Of a stretch of DNA of 64,000 nucleotides, positions 52,367-61,652 are shown piece after piece (the first letter of the stretch is position 1; every line of letters starts with the position of its first letter). The translations under genes were made by a program, and so were the position numbers. A model generated the notes under the pieces. It saw only the letters and a list, made by a program, of their open reading frames with translations, did not search any database and was not told the DNA's origin. The stretch is from Bacteroidota bacterium (GTDB lineage: Bacteria > Bacteroidota > Bacteroidia > Bacteroidales > Prolixibacteraceae). The stretch is from assembly GCA_023251435.1 (NCBI GenBank), contig JAHEYU010000007.1, positions 1 to 64,000 of the forward strand, written 5' to 3'.

Positions 52367-52849
52367 TCAACAAACTCGCTCAAGTAATACAACCGCATGA
52401 ACCGAAATGCCTTCTTCCCTGCCTTCAAACCCCAGCTCTTCGGTAGTGGTAGCTTTGATTGAAACAGCATCCACATCAACCCCAAGAATTCGGGCAATGG
52501 TTTCTTCCATTTCAGGAATAAACGGTTTTAGTTTGGGCTGTTGCGCGGCCACCGTTACATCCAGGTTTTCCACCCGATAGTTTTTTGTTGCAATCAGCTC
52601 ATTGGTTTGTGCCAGCAAAATCTTGCTGTCGATATTTTTGAAATCTAAAGAAGTGTCAGGAAAATGGCGGCCAATATCGCCCATTTTAGCAGCGCCCAAC
52701 ATGGCATCGCACAAAGCATGAAGCAGAACATCACCATCGGAATGTGCAACAGTACCTTTACTGTGAGGAATAAGAACACCGCCCAACCACAAGGTTTCGC
52801 CCTCGGCTAAGCGGTGTACATCGTATCCGTATCCAATCCGGAATTTCAT
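52367..52849 (-). CDS. ispF: 2-C-methyl-D-erythritol 2,4-cyclodiphosphate synthase
   Basis: 160 residues. Metal-site motifs D10-V-H12 (GYGYDVHRL) and HSDGDVLLHALCDAML are complete, as is the CDP site KATTTEELGFEGREEGI. It acts in the MEP isoprenoid pathway in the cytosol as a trimer. An imperfect palindromic element (52857-52937) lies just upstream of its ATG. No other MEP genes are in the window. Confidence 0.97.
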   Translation of the reverse strand: MKFRIGYGYDVHRLAEGETLWLGGVLIPHSKGTVAHSDGDVLLHALCDAMLGAAKMGDIGRHFPDTSLDFKNIDSKILLAQTNELIATKNYRVENLDVTVAAQQPKLKPFIPEMEETIARILGVDVDAVSIKATTTEELGFEGREEGISVHAVVLLERVC

Positions 52850-52856
52850 CTGTTTA

Positions 52857-52937
52857 TAATTTGTTTTTTAATTGCCAGATGGAACTCGCCAATAATCATT
52901 CTCCTGTGTGAGAAGCAATTTTCATGGTTCGTTTCAT
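52857..52937. repeat. Structured dispersed element, copy B
   Basis: Second copy of the element at 4159-4244, in the 100-base gap between porV and ispF, starting 8 bases before the ispF ATG. Its stems are outer ATGGAAC/GTTTCAT (one G-T), middle GCCA/TGGT, inner TTCTC/GAGAA, while copy A has other bases in the inner two stems at matching places. The minus strand carries two short reading frames (13 and 14 codons) in place of the 31-codon frame of copy A. Confidence 0.7.
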
Positions 52938-52949
52938 ATTATTGAGATA

Positions 52950-54077
52950 TTATCTTCTCTGCTTTTTAAACGCATCGAAGTCGAACGACAAGGTAAACCG
53001 AAGGGTATTGTCGAGTGGATTATTTTGTGCTACAGAAATTAAATAGGAAAAATCAAGTGCAAAGACATTCATTTTCAATCCGGCACCTACCGTAGCATAT
53101 TTCCGGTTTCCTTTGTAAGCATCTTCATGATTATATCCGGCGCGAATTGTAAACTGTTTGTTGTATTCATACTCGGCACCGGCAGAGAGGCTAACTTCCT
53201 GCAACTCTTCTTTTACTCCTCCCGGAGCATCGGAGAAAGATTGAAACATGCTTGCAATTACCGAAGTCCCGTTATATTCTTCATAAGTTTCATCGGAGTT
53301 GGGCGTTTTAACCAGTAATTTATTGGCATCGATATAAATGGCAAAAGCATTGTATTTATCGAGCTCTGTTTTATAACCAACTCCCAATCTAAGATTAGTA
53401 GGAATAAAATCTTTTGTATTTCCTTTATCGTAGGATATTTTCGATCCGATATTCGAAACATTGATACCCGCAGAAATCAGGCTGCTTTTACGGTTGATGC
53501 GCAATTCCTTCTGATAATAAAAGGCGACATCCGAAGCATACGCAAACCCGGGATAGTAACCATCAACATTTAAGGCAAAGTCAGAATTGATGATTCTCAA
53601 AGCAACGCTTCCTGAAAAACTTTCGGATAACAAACGGGTATAGGCCACATCAAGCGAAAATTCATTCGGACTGGATTGTCCGGTGCTGCCTCCATATTCA
53701 TCGGTCAAAAATATTTCACCCAATGTAAAATAGTTCAGCGAAGCGCTAATCGTCTGCATATCATCGAGACGTTTGTATCCGGCAAGCGACGAAAGACCAA
53801 TATCAGTAACAAGTCTCTTTAACCAAGGCGTATATGATAATCCAATACCCATATCCTCTTCAATAAAAGCATATTTGGCAGGATTCCAGTGCTGCGAAAA
53901 TAAGTCGGGAGCACTTGCAGCTCCAACATCACCTTTACCGCCGGCAATCGCATCGGGACCGATGGTCAAAAACGGGACTCCCGTGGTCACGGCATTAATT
54001 TTATCCTGTGCATAAGCATGCTGTCCAAGTAATCCAACCATTACAAATACAGCTACTAATAGTTTTTTCATCTTCAT
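52950..54077 (-). CDS. porV: Type IX secretion outer membrane protein PorV
   Basis: 375 residues, a FadL-like outer membrane barrel with signal peptide (LGQHAYAQ). PorV features are VTTGVPFLTIGPDAIAGGKG, then GDVGAASAPDLFSQHWNPAK and YTPWLKRLVTDIGLSSLAGY. In P. gingivalis PorV shuttles cargo from the translocon to the PorU sortase. It has its own strong promoter (54106-54135). The upstream neighbour on the same strand is PorU and the opposite one is GldJ, as in Flavobacterium johnsoniae. Confidence 0.95.
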   Translation of the reverse strand: MKMKKLLVAVFVMVGLLGQHAYAQDKINAVTTGVPFLTIGPDAIAGGKGDVGAASAPDLFSQHWNPAKYAFIEEDMGIGLSYTPWLKRLVTDIGLSSLAGYKRLDDMQTISASLNYFTLGEIFLTDEYGGSTGQSSPNEFSLDVAYTRLLSESFSGSVALRIINSDFALNVDGYYPGFAYASDVAFYYQKELRINRKSSLISAGINVSNIGSKISYDKGNTKDFIPTNLRLGVGYKTELDKYNAFAIYIDANKLLVKTPNSDETYEEYNGTSVIASMFQSFSDAPGGVKEELQEVSLSAGAEYEYNKQFTIRAGYNHEDAYKGNRKYATVGAGLKMNVFALDFSYLISVAQNNPLDNTLRFTLSFDFDAFKKQRR

Positions 54078-54105
54078 TTTAATTCTGTCAAAATTTTTGA
54101 ATTCG

Positions 54106-54135
54106 CAAATATACAGCTTTGTATGGGTGTTGCAA
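54106..54135 (-). promoter_or_regulatory. Bacteroidota-type promoter for porV
   Basis: On the minus strand TTG (54133-54135), 19 bases, TATATTTG (54106-54113): an exact fit. The start is about 28 bases ahead of the ATG at 54077. Confidence 0.8.
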
Positions 54136-54208
54136 TCTGTGGCAACTTAAAAAGTTAAACGTACTTTATCCTGAAATAGTATTGAAAATTTTGCACCTGC
54201 ACCATTAT

Positions 54209-57200
54209 TTAGCGATAGACATAAACCAATCTTCCAGATCCGCTGCTGGTTTTGCCATCGGTTGTAACTGTCATTCGGTAAATATAAACGCCTGGAGCCA
54301 TACTTACCGACCTTGAAGAAGGCGACCATTCAAGAGAAAAGCTTTCGGTTCCCTGCGAACCTACCTTCTTTTGAATCATATCAACTCGTGTACCTGAAGT
54401 TTGGAAAACTTCGAGCGTTACATCGAAAGTTTCGTCGGGCTGATTGTGTGTGAAAACAAAATTGGTTTGTTCGCGCATTGGATTCGGGAAACACAAAACA
54501 CTTTCAATTCTCAAATCGTCTTTCACCACAAAATGAATTTCCTTTTCTGATGAGTTATTCAGAACATCCCACACTTTAACTTTCAAGGTATGATTTCCTT
54601 CAGGAAGATTCGACAACGGGAAAACGATGGTTCCTTCGGTGTATTTATCCAACCCCGACTGGAAATAATCGTTCAGCACCATAATATTCGAATAATCGTC
54701 GTTGAGAACTGCAGTAATGTCGTGACCAATTCCGATACCTGCAGTATTTATTCCTGTAATATCACTGATATTGGCTATCAGAACCGAACTTGCACTCACC
54801 CTTCCGCCATCTTTAAACGATTCTGAATTCAGGAACAAATCAATTGTTGGGCCCTGCGAATCGGTAATCGCCGTGCTGGTCGATCCTCCAAGGTAGAAAC
54901 CGTCGAAATATCCTTGTGCATCGCCTGTTTTGTTATAAGCGTAATAAAGTATTTTGCCTTTATCGAGTTTATACGAAATATCTTTGGGTACAAAAAACGA
55001 GAATTCAAATTCACCATTTTTAACGCTGGCCAATCCGCGATAAATGATACTGTTCTGAACTGAATAATCCATTTGCTCTTCGCCGGCATTTCCCAATGTC
55101 TTAACTGACATTACTTTATCATATACCGTGGGAATAATTTCACCATTAAACGAAGTGAGTTTTGCCCCTTTGCTGTCGGCTACAAATCCCTTAATTGTCA
55201 CAACCGACAAAGTTCTGATGGTGTCAACCCCGGTTTCGACATTTTTACCATTGATGCTGGTAGTTTTTACCTGAAGTGCAGGATTTGCCATACGCAAAGC
55301 AGGATCGGCCAGCAAAGTAAAATTCAACTGATTGATCCCTGTGTTGGCTTTTGATTTTGCCAAACGCATCACATCTCCCAGCCGAAGGTTATTCCCATTC
55401 TCGTCTTTTTGAAAAACATGCCTGAAGAACTGGTCTGTCAGTACAAAATTAGCCCCTGAATATACCAAACGGGTGGTCGAAAAAAGACCCACACCTCCAC
55501 CTATCGGGTTAAAAAGAAAGTGTTCACCAGCCGATTTTTCGTTTGAATCGAAGCGGCTAAATTCGCAGGTAGCAGTTACAAAAACCGGCAATCGCTTGTA
55601 ATTGTTCCACGAGTTAATAATACCGACATCCACCACGTTTTCATCTGCCAGATTTTTTTCGTTGGCATGTCCGATATAATTCATCAGCAAAGTACCCTGT
55701 TTTACACGATTAGTAATTGCAGTTGTTACATCAGGATATTTCTCTCCACCCGAAGTTGACAGTTGACGATAAGCATCGAAGTAAATTTTGTCGGTAAAAA
55801 ATGCCGGATAGGTTTTATTCATGTAGTTTGCAAGGCGATCTGCCTGATCCATGTGAGTGCTGTTATCGCCGTCGTCGCCAATAAAAGTCACAACATTCCG
55901 CCAGTTCCCAATGGTTTCCTCTTTTTGGTAGTTCTTTATTTTCTCCAATACAGTTTCCGCTTCATCAAGCGTTTTTGCAGGAATCCGGCCAATTCCCAAA
56001 TCAATAATTCCGGATGCCCCACCTTCATTTTCATCAAGCATCACGAAAAAATCGTCAGACACAAACGATTCGGTAGGCGAAAGTGAATTTGCAGACTGAA
56101 AAGTTGGGAGAACATTTAAGTTTTTTTCAAGAATATTCCGGTTATCAAACGAACCATCGCCTAACAACAAAACATATTTCAATGTATTTTTTCCTGAAAT
56201 TTTTCCACGATCATAACACATCCTGAAATAGTTGCGAATTCCTGCCGGATCGGGCAATCCACCCGAAAACTCATTGTAAATCATTTCCGGAGTGACCACC
56301 TTAACAGTCATTTGGTCGTTTTTTCTGCGAAAATCAGCCAATGTGTCGGCCACACTTAAAAAATCGGGATGCGAAACAATAATCATTTGAGAAAGATCGC
56401 TTTGATGCAAATTCTGATTGGCAACCGCTCCCTCTCCCACTAATTCGGGTACCGGGATATTGATTCCTGATGGGTTAAAAGCCACATATTCGTTGAACGC
56501 AGATGAATTAGACTTAAATTTCAATTGACCGTTTGAAAAAGCAGCAGGCACCTCAACCGTTTGATGGGGATTGGTTACATTCAGTATTTTTACTCCCGAA
56601 CTTGCATCCGAAAGTACAAACTCCGAAATGGTAGTTGCTCCCTCAGCCCCCCTTCCCCTAAAATTAAGCACTTCGGAACTCATGCTTAGCGGACTCTGGT
56701 AGTTAATACCAATGTAATTGAGCCATGCTTCGGAGGTACTGTTCGATGCACTATAAATTAACCTTAGCACAATTGTTTTGGTGGGAAGAGTTTCAGTAAA
56801 ATCTGTAATTTTCTCGTTGGCATAATACGAAGTTACATCGCTTACAGCTGTTGCCTGAAATGAAATAGTCCCTATTGATTTCGCGTTTAAAAGCACATCC
56901 ATATTGCTAGCTGCTGAAGATCTTGCCGCAGCCGAAACCGCTATTGAAGCAGGTTTGGTCAAATCAGGATTATCAAGAGAAATATTAACCGATTGAGCCG
57001 AACCCTGCATAAACCGCTCGCCAAACCATTGGCTTCCCGACGAAATTAAGTTGAGCAACTCCTTTTCATAAAATGTATAGTTAGGAAACGAAGTTACTTG
57101 TCTGCCGGCTGAACCTGAAATTTCAGCAGCTTTCTCAATCAGAAGTGGAGTTCCCTGGTCGGTCAGATAAAAATAAGTTTCGGTCGAATAATAATTTTGC

Positions 57201-57961
57201 TGATGCGAAATCAACCCAGTTTGATTACTCCTTGTCTGCGAAATATTTCCTTGCGAATAGAAAAATAAACAATCTTTGTTGGCATTATCCTTCCCTTTCC
57301 AAACCGGATAAATTAAAAGATCATCAACCTGCATATCACTGTTTAATGTTGGCATCATAAATCCCCCATTCCCATACAGGCTAACTTTTTCAGGATTAGC
57401 ATAGCCCCAGGTTTTTAACTGGTCATAAGATATCTTGTAGATACCTTTATTTTTAATCCTGATTTTTGTCCATTTCCCGGAACCAAGCACTGATGTTGGC
57501 TTCCATGAATAATTTGCAGTCGCCGATTTCAACAAATTCGGATTTTCATTTACTGAAAGTGTGAATTTTGTCAATTTCAATACCTGATTATTCCTTTTAA
57601 CAAATGGAAAAACAGAAACCCGAATAAAAGATTTGCCTGCAGAGGTTCCTGTTTCTGTAGTATATTTCAGCTCTGTACCTGTCGTATCCGGCAAAATAAA
57701 CGAAATATCACTGAAAGGTTCAAATACCGTATTTATAATTTTGACCTCTGCATTATTCGACTGTAATTCGAAATTATCAGACCAAAAGGGCAAATTTACA
57801 TCTCCTGAAAAAACAGCCCCTTCAAATAAATCACCTGTACGACGACTCTCATGCTTTTCGTCTGAAGCAGTTGGAAACCAAACAATAGTTCGCTGATAAT
57901 CAACAGCCCACATTGAGGTAGTAACAAAGAAACCCACCAGAAAAAGAAATATTCTTCGCAT
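54209..57961 (-). CDS. porU: Type IX secretion sortase PorU
   Basis: 1250 residues. A signal peptide, an N-terminal beta-rich region, a gingipain-like C25 domain and a C-terminal type IX-like segment (CFPNPMREQTNFVFTH, then SLEWSPSSRSV, GVYIYRMTVTTDGKT). In the C25 region H765 (YIGHANEKNL) and C799 (VTATCEFSRFDSNEKSAGEH) stand 34 apart, the spacing expected for the PorU catalytic pair. PorU removes the C-terminal signal of T9SS cargo and attaches it to A-LPS. Single copy; next to porV and gldJ. Confidence 0.95.
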   Translation of the reverse strand: MRRIFLFLVGFFVTTSMWAVDYQRTIVWFPTASDEKHESRRTGDLFEGAVFSGDVNLPFWSDNFELQSNNAEVKIINTVFEPFSDISFILPDTTGTELKYTTETGTSAGKSFIRVSVFPFVKRNNQVLKLTKFTLSVNENPNLLKSATANYSWKPTSVLGSGKWTKIRIKNKGIYKISYDQLKTWGYANPEKVSLYGNGGFMMPTLNSDMQVDDLLIYPVWKGKDNANKDCLFFYSQGNISQTRSNQTGLISHQQNYYSTETYFYLTDQGTPLLIEKAAEISGSAGRQVTSFPNYTFYEKELLNLISSGSQWFGERFMQGSAQSVNISLDNPDLTKPASIAVSAAARSSAASNMDVLLNAKSIGTISFQATAVSDVTSYYANEKITDFTETLPTKTIVLRLIYSASNSTSEAWLNYIGINYQSPLSMSSEVLNFRGRGAEGATTISEFVLSDASSGVKILNVTNPHQTVEVPAAFSNGQLKFKSNSSAFNEYVAFNPSGINIPVPELVGEGAVANQNLHQSDLSQMIIVSHPDFLSVADTLADFRRKNDQMTVKVVTPEMIYNEFSGGLPDPAGIRNYFRMCYDRGKISGKNTLKYVLLLGDGSFDNRNILEKNLNVLPTFQSANSLSPTESFVSDDFFVMLDENEGGASGIIDLGIGRIPAKTLDEAETVLEKIKNYQKEETIGNWRNVVTFIGDDGDNSTHMDQADRLANYMNKTYPAFFTDKIYFDAYRQLSTSGGEKYPDVTTAITNRVKQGTLLMNYIGHANEKNLADENVVDVGIINSWNNYKRLPVFVTATCEFSRFDSNEKSAGEHFLFNPIGGGVGLFSTTRLVYSGANFVLTDQFFRHVFQKDENGNNLRLGDVMRLAKSKANTGINQLNFTLLADPALRMANPALQVKTTSINGKNVETGVDTIRTLSVVTIKGFVADSKGAKLTSFNGEIIPTVYDKVMSVKTLGNAGEEQMDYSVQNSIIYRGLASVKNGEFEFSFFVPKDISYKLDKGKILYYAYNKTGDAQGYFDGFYLGGSTSTAITDSQGPTIDLFLNSESFKDGGRVSASSVLIANISDITGINTAGIGIGHDITAVLNDDYSNIMVLNDYFQSGLDKYTEGTIVFPLSNLPEGNHTLKVKVWDVLNNSSEKEIHFVVKDDLRIESVLCFPNPMREQTNFVFTHNQPDETFDVTLEVFQTSGTRVDMIQKKVGSQGTESFSLEWSPSSRSVSMAPGVYIYRMTVTTDGKTSSGSGRLVYVYR

Positions 57962-58282
57962 TATCGAGTTTATTTACATTAGTGATTTAACGATCAGCCG
58001 ATCTCTATATTGTTTTTCCAGTCTATAAATCACGAAATTTACTGTACACATTCGTTTAAAGAAAAGCAAAATTATGCACAACAAACAAATATCCACAAAA
58101 AAAAGATTGAATAACCGGACAATATCAATTCAACAATTTAGTTATATTTGTGAGTCTTAAAAAATAGGAAATAATTAAATGAAGGGATGAGCCATGTGAA
58201 TTACTCCTAGATAAGGGTGGTAAAATACAAGCTGACGAATGGAAGGTCTCTTCTGACAATAAAAAAAATAAATTATACGCAA
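57962..58282 (+). promoter_or_regulatory. 321-base divergent gap between porU and gldJ
   Basis: AT-rich, without an evident gene. TATATTTG at 58143-58150 is a good -7 box on the plus strand but has no TTG at 19-20 bases, so its promoter status is partial. A second ATG just upstream of the GldJ start is not used. Confidence 0.4.
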
Positions 58283-59734
58283 ATGAAATTGAAATCCATA
58301 ATGTTATTTGGTCTTGCTGTTCTAATTGCAGGATGCGGATTACTTGGAAAAGGAAAGGGCAAAAGATCAGATGTTTCTCATTCTACAGGATGGGAATTCG
58401 GTGATCCTGATTTGGGTGGTTTTCAGTCTGACGATAATTATGCACAGGAAACCGGACCGGGTTTAGTTTTCATACAGGGAGGAACCTTCTCTATGGGTCG
58501 TGTAGAACAAGATGTTATGTACGACTGGAACAATGTTCCAAAAAGAGTTACGGTTGCCTCTTTTTATATGGATGAAACCGAAGTTTCGAACCTTGATTAC
58601 CGTGAATATCTTTTTTGGCTGAAAAGAGTTTACCCTGCAAATCCTGAAAAATACCTGGCTGCCCTTCCGGATACTTTGGTTTGGCGCGAAGAATTGGCCT
58701 ACAACGAACCCTACGTTACCAACTATTTACGCCATCCGGCTTACGGAAACTATCCGGTAGTAGGTGTTTCGTGGAAACAGGCCGACACTTATTCTAAATG
58801 GAGAACCGACCGGGTTAACGAAAAAATATTGATTTCAAAAGAAATCATTTCTCCTGACAATGCTCAAAACGGTCAAAACGTATTCACAACAGAATCATTC
58901 CTTGCAGGACTTTATCAGGGAACTGAAGGTAAAAAGCCATTACAGGATGCTGCCGGAACTGGCAGGCGGGTGCGTTGGGAAGATGGAGTTTTACTACCTA
59001 ACTACAGGCTTCCTACCGAAGCTGAATGGGAATATGCAGCACTTGGCCTTGTTGGAAATACCGAAGAGGAACTTCTGACCGACCGCAAATTATATCCATG
59101 GAACGGAAGCTATCTGCGCAATAGTGATAAGAAAAACAAAGGTCAAATGATGGCCAACTTTACCCGTGGACGAGGTGACTTGATGGGTATGGCAGGCGCA
59201 CTTAATGACAATGCAGACATTACTGCACCGGTTATTTCATACCAGCCTAATGATTTTGGATTATATTGTATGGCAGGTAATGTGAACGAATGGGTGTACG
59301 ATGTTTATCGTCCGCTGTCGCCAAATGATGTAGCTGAATTTCAACCTTTCCGTGGAAATACATTTACAAAATACCGCACCGATGCTGATGGGAAACTTGT
59401 ACGCGACCAGTATGGCGAATTAGTTAAAGATACCATTGCTGACAGCCGTAACTTCAAAGACGGAGATTATCGTTCACAGATCATTGAAGGTGACGACTGG
59501 AATGCTCAAAAAGACAAAGCAACTACCAATTCGATGTATATCCAATCAAACAAAGATGGCCAGTTCTCTTCGATGATTACTGACAATGCCCGCGTTTACA
59601 AAGGTGGAAGCTGGAAAGACAGACCATACTGGCTTACACCAGGAACAAGAAGATTTAAAGCTGAAACTGAAGCTGCCAACGATCTAGGTTTCCGCTGTGC
59701 GATGACACGCGTGGGAAGTCCTGACGGATTTTAA
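58283..59734 (+). CDS. gldJ: Gliding/T9SS lipoprotein GldJ
   Basis: 483 residues from ATG 58283, with a lipobox (AVLIAGC, Cys18). It is a formylglycine-generating-enzyme (SUMF1) fold: FIQGGTFSMGRVEQDVMYDW, FYMDETEVSNLDYREYLFWL, RLPTEAEWEYAALG and MAGNVNEWVYDVYRP, then the ending KGGSWKDRPYWLTPGTRRF with GFRCAM. It lacks a clear catalytic cysteine pair, as expected for structural relatives. GldJ is a lipoprotein of the gliding and type IX machinery. The next gene, murF, follows after a terminator. An upstream in-frame start (58217) adds an unsupported extension. Confidence 0.94.
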   Translation: MKLKSIMLFGLAVLIAGCGLLGKGKGKRSDVSHSTGWEFGDPDLGGFQSDDNYAQETGPGLVFIQGGTFSMGRVEQDVMYDWNNVPKRVTVASFYMDETEVSNLDYREYLFWLKRVYPANPEKYLAALPDTLVWREELAYNEPYVTNYLRHPAYGNYPVVGVSWKQADTYSKWRTDRVNEKILISKEIISPDNAQNGQNVFTTESFLAGLYQGTEGKKPLQDAAGTGRRVRWEDGVLLPNYRLPTEAEWEYAALGLVGNTEEELLTDRKLYPWNGSYLRNSDKKNKGQMMANFTRGRGDLMGMAGALNDNADITAPVISYQPNDFGLYCMAGNVNEWVYDVYRPLSPNDVAEFQPFRGNTFTKYRTDADGKLVRDQYGELVKDTIADSRNFKDGDYRSQIIEGDDWNAQKDKATTNSMYIQSNKDGQFSSMITDNARVYKGGSWKDRPYWLTPGTRRFKAETEAANDLGFRCAMTRVGSPDGF

Positions 59735-59755
59735 TGAAGTTAAAAAACATTCAAT

Positions 59756-59795
59756 AAAAAACCTCATTTTGAAAAAGTGAGGTTTTCCTTTTTTA
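59756..59795 (+). terminator. Terminator after gldJ
   Basis: AAAACCTCA pairs with TGAGGTTTT around a loop of about 10 bases, followed by CCTTTTTT. It lies between gldJ and murF. Confidence 0.9.
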
Positions 59796-59802
59796 TAAAA
59801 AC

Positions 59803-61095
59803 ATGGAAATAGCCAAACTATATCAAATATTCAGTCAATATCCGGTCGTAACAACCGATTCAAGAAATATTCCTGCAAATAGTATTTTTTTCGCTTTGAA
59901 AGGAGAAAGTTTTAACGGTAATAAATATGCAGGTGAAGCATTGCAAAAAGGAGCTGCTTTTGCGGTAATTGATGAGCCGGAATTTGCAACTTGTAATGAG
60001 ATGTTACTGGTTGATGATGTTTTGCTTTGCCTTCAGGAATTAGCCAGATATCATAGAGACAAGTTGAATTTACCGATTCTGGCCATTACCGGAACAAATG
60101 GTAAAACAACAACCAAAGAACTAATTGCCGCAGTACTATCTAAAAAATTCAGAATAAATTTCACACAAGGCAATCTGAATAACCATATTGGCGTGCCATT
60201 GACTTTACTGTCAATGTCAGACGAAACTGAAATCGGAATTGTTGAAATGGGTGCAAATCATCCTGGCGAAATAAAAATACTGTGCGATATTGCCAATCCT
60301 GATTTTGGAATCGTTACAAACATGGGGAAAGCGCATTTGGAAGGTTTTGGCTCATTCGAGGGAGTAATCAGGACAAAGACGGAACTATATGACTTTCTTC
60401 GCCGAAAAGGTGGAAAGTGCTTTATTAATGCAGACAATCAGCTATTAATAAAACAAGCAGCCGGGCTTGAGCAAGTTTGTTATGGAAAGTCTGAAGCTTG
60501 CTTTTTAACCGGAGAATTGGCTTCAACAAGTTACAATCTGGTAGTAAAAGCGCTCTTCCCCAAAGGTTGGCTTTACTTAAAATCAAAATTAGTTGGTGAC
60601 TACAATTTGGAGAATTTATTAGCTGCCGCCTGTGTTGGTAAATATTTTGAAGTTGATCCATTGCAAATTCAGGAAGCACTTGACGAATACATGCCGTCGA
60701 ATAACCGTTCGCAACTGATAAAAAAAGAAAAAAACATACTAATCATGGATGCCTACAATGCCAATCCAACCAGTATGATGATGGCTTTGTCGAATTTTGC
60801 AAACATTCGGAACGACCAAAAATGTGTCATTCTGGGCGACATGCTCGAACTGGGAGCAGTATCGGACGAAGAACACCAGAAGATCGCTGATTATATTGAA
60901 TTACAGAATTTTGAGGAGGTTTTTCTGGTTGGACCAGAATTTAAAAAGACGGTTACAGGGGATAAAAAAAAGAAGTTCGACAATGTCGAACTCCTTTCTA
61001 ACTACCTAAAAACACAACCTATTGAAAACAAATTTATTCTTATAAAAGGATCAAGAGGAATACACCTCGAGAAAATTCTGGAATTATTGCCTTAG
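59803..61095 (+). CDS. murF: UDP-N-acetylmuramoyl-tripeptide-D-alanyl-D-alanine ligase
   Basis: 430 residues. The N-terminal domain has TDSRNIPANSIFFALKGE; the ATPase motif is ILAITGTNGKTTTKELIAAV, followed by VEMGANHPGEIK and the C-terminal KNILIMDAYNANPTSMMMAL and KCVILGDMLELG. It adds D-Ala-D-Ala to the UDP-MurNAc-tripeptide in the cytosol. In several Bacteroidota murF follows gldJ, as here. No promoter is evident close to it, so it may rely on read-through past the terminator or on an internal site. Confidence 0.97.
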   Translation: MEIAKLYQIFSQYPVVTTDSRNIPANSIFFALKGESFNGNKYAGEALQKGAAFAVIDEPEFATCNEMLLVDDVLLCLQELARYHRDKLNLPILAITGTNGKTTTKELIAAVLSKKFRINFTQGNLNNHIGVPLTLLSMSDETEIGIVEMGANHPGEIKILCDIANPDFGIVTNMGKAHLEGFGSFEGVIRTKTELYDFLRRKGGKCFINADNQLLIKQAAGLEQVCYGKSEACFLTGELASTSYNLVVKALFPKGWLYLKSKLVGDYNLENLLAAACVGKYFEVDPLQIQEALDEYMPSNNRSQLIKKEKNILIMDAYNANPTSMMMALSNFANIRNDQKCVILGDMLELGAVSDEEHQKIADYIELQNFEEVFLVGPEFKKTVTGDKKKKFDNVELLSNYLKTQPIENKFILIKGSRGIHLEKILELLP

Positions 61096-61100
61096 CAAAA

Positions 61101-61472
61101 TTAATTTACGTCTGGTTTTTGAACTTTCAATACTTCTGAAATCGCCTGTTCGAAAGTTGATTTTGGAAGTGCGCCCATTGCCATTTGTGGTTGTCCCTCA
61201 ACCGGAACAAACAACATTGACGGAATGCTTTGAATACCGAATATCGCCGATAATTCGCGTTCATCTTCAGTATTTACCTTATATATAACCAGATTCTGAC
61301 CGTATTCTTTCTGTAATTCTTCAAGGACAGGAGCCACCATTTTGCATGGACCACACCAATCAGCATAAAAATCAATCAAACATGGTGTTGTTCCTTCAAA
61401 TTTCCACTCTTTATTGACTTCAAAATTGAATACCTTTTCCTTGAATGTCTCTTTTGTTAAATGTTCTAACAT
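61101..61472 (-). CDS. trxA: Thioredoxin
   Basis: 123 residues with a canonical C40-G-P-C43 active site (FYADWCGPCKMVAPVLEEL) and cis-proline loop (QSIPSMLFVP). A short N-terminal extension (residues 1-20) precedes the fold. It is a general cytosolic disulfide reductase. A CAAATATA sequence at 61493-61500 (TATATTTG on the minus strand) lies close before the ATG; with no TTG at the right distance it is only a partial promoter. Confidence 0.95.
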   Translation of the reverse strand: MLEHLTKETFKEKVFNFEVNKEWKFEGTTPCLIDFYADWCGPCKMVAPVLEELQKEYGQNLVIYKVNTEDERELSAIFGIQSIPSMLFVPVEGQPQMAMGALPKSTFEQAISEVLKVQKPDVN

Positions 61473-61652
61473 GGCTTTAATTTTTTATATTGCAAATATA
61501 TACATTTTTATATATGTCCATATCAATTCAAATGCCAAAAAATTTAAAAGTTGTAATTGAGAGCTAAAAAGCAAATAATTGTAATTTTGTCACAATTAAA
61601 AACAAATTGTCATATCTAATTATTTATATATGACAATTCCGGAAGTTTTAAC

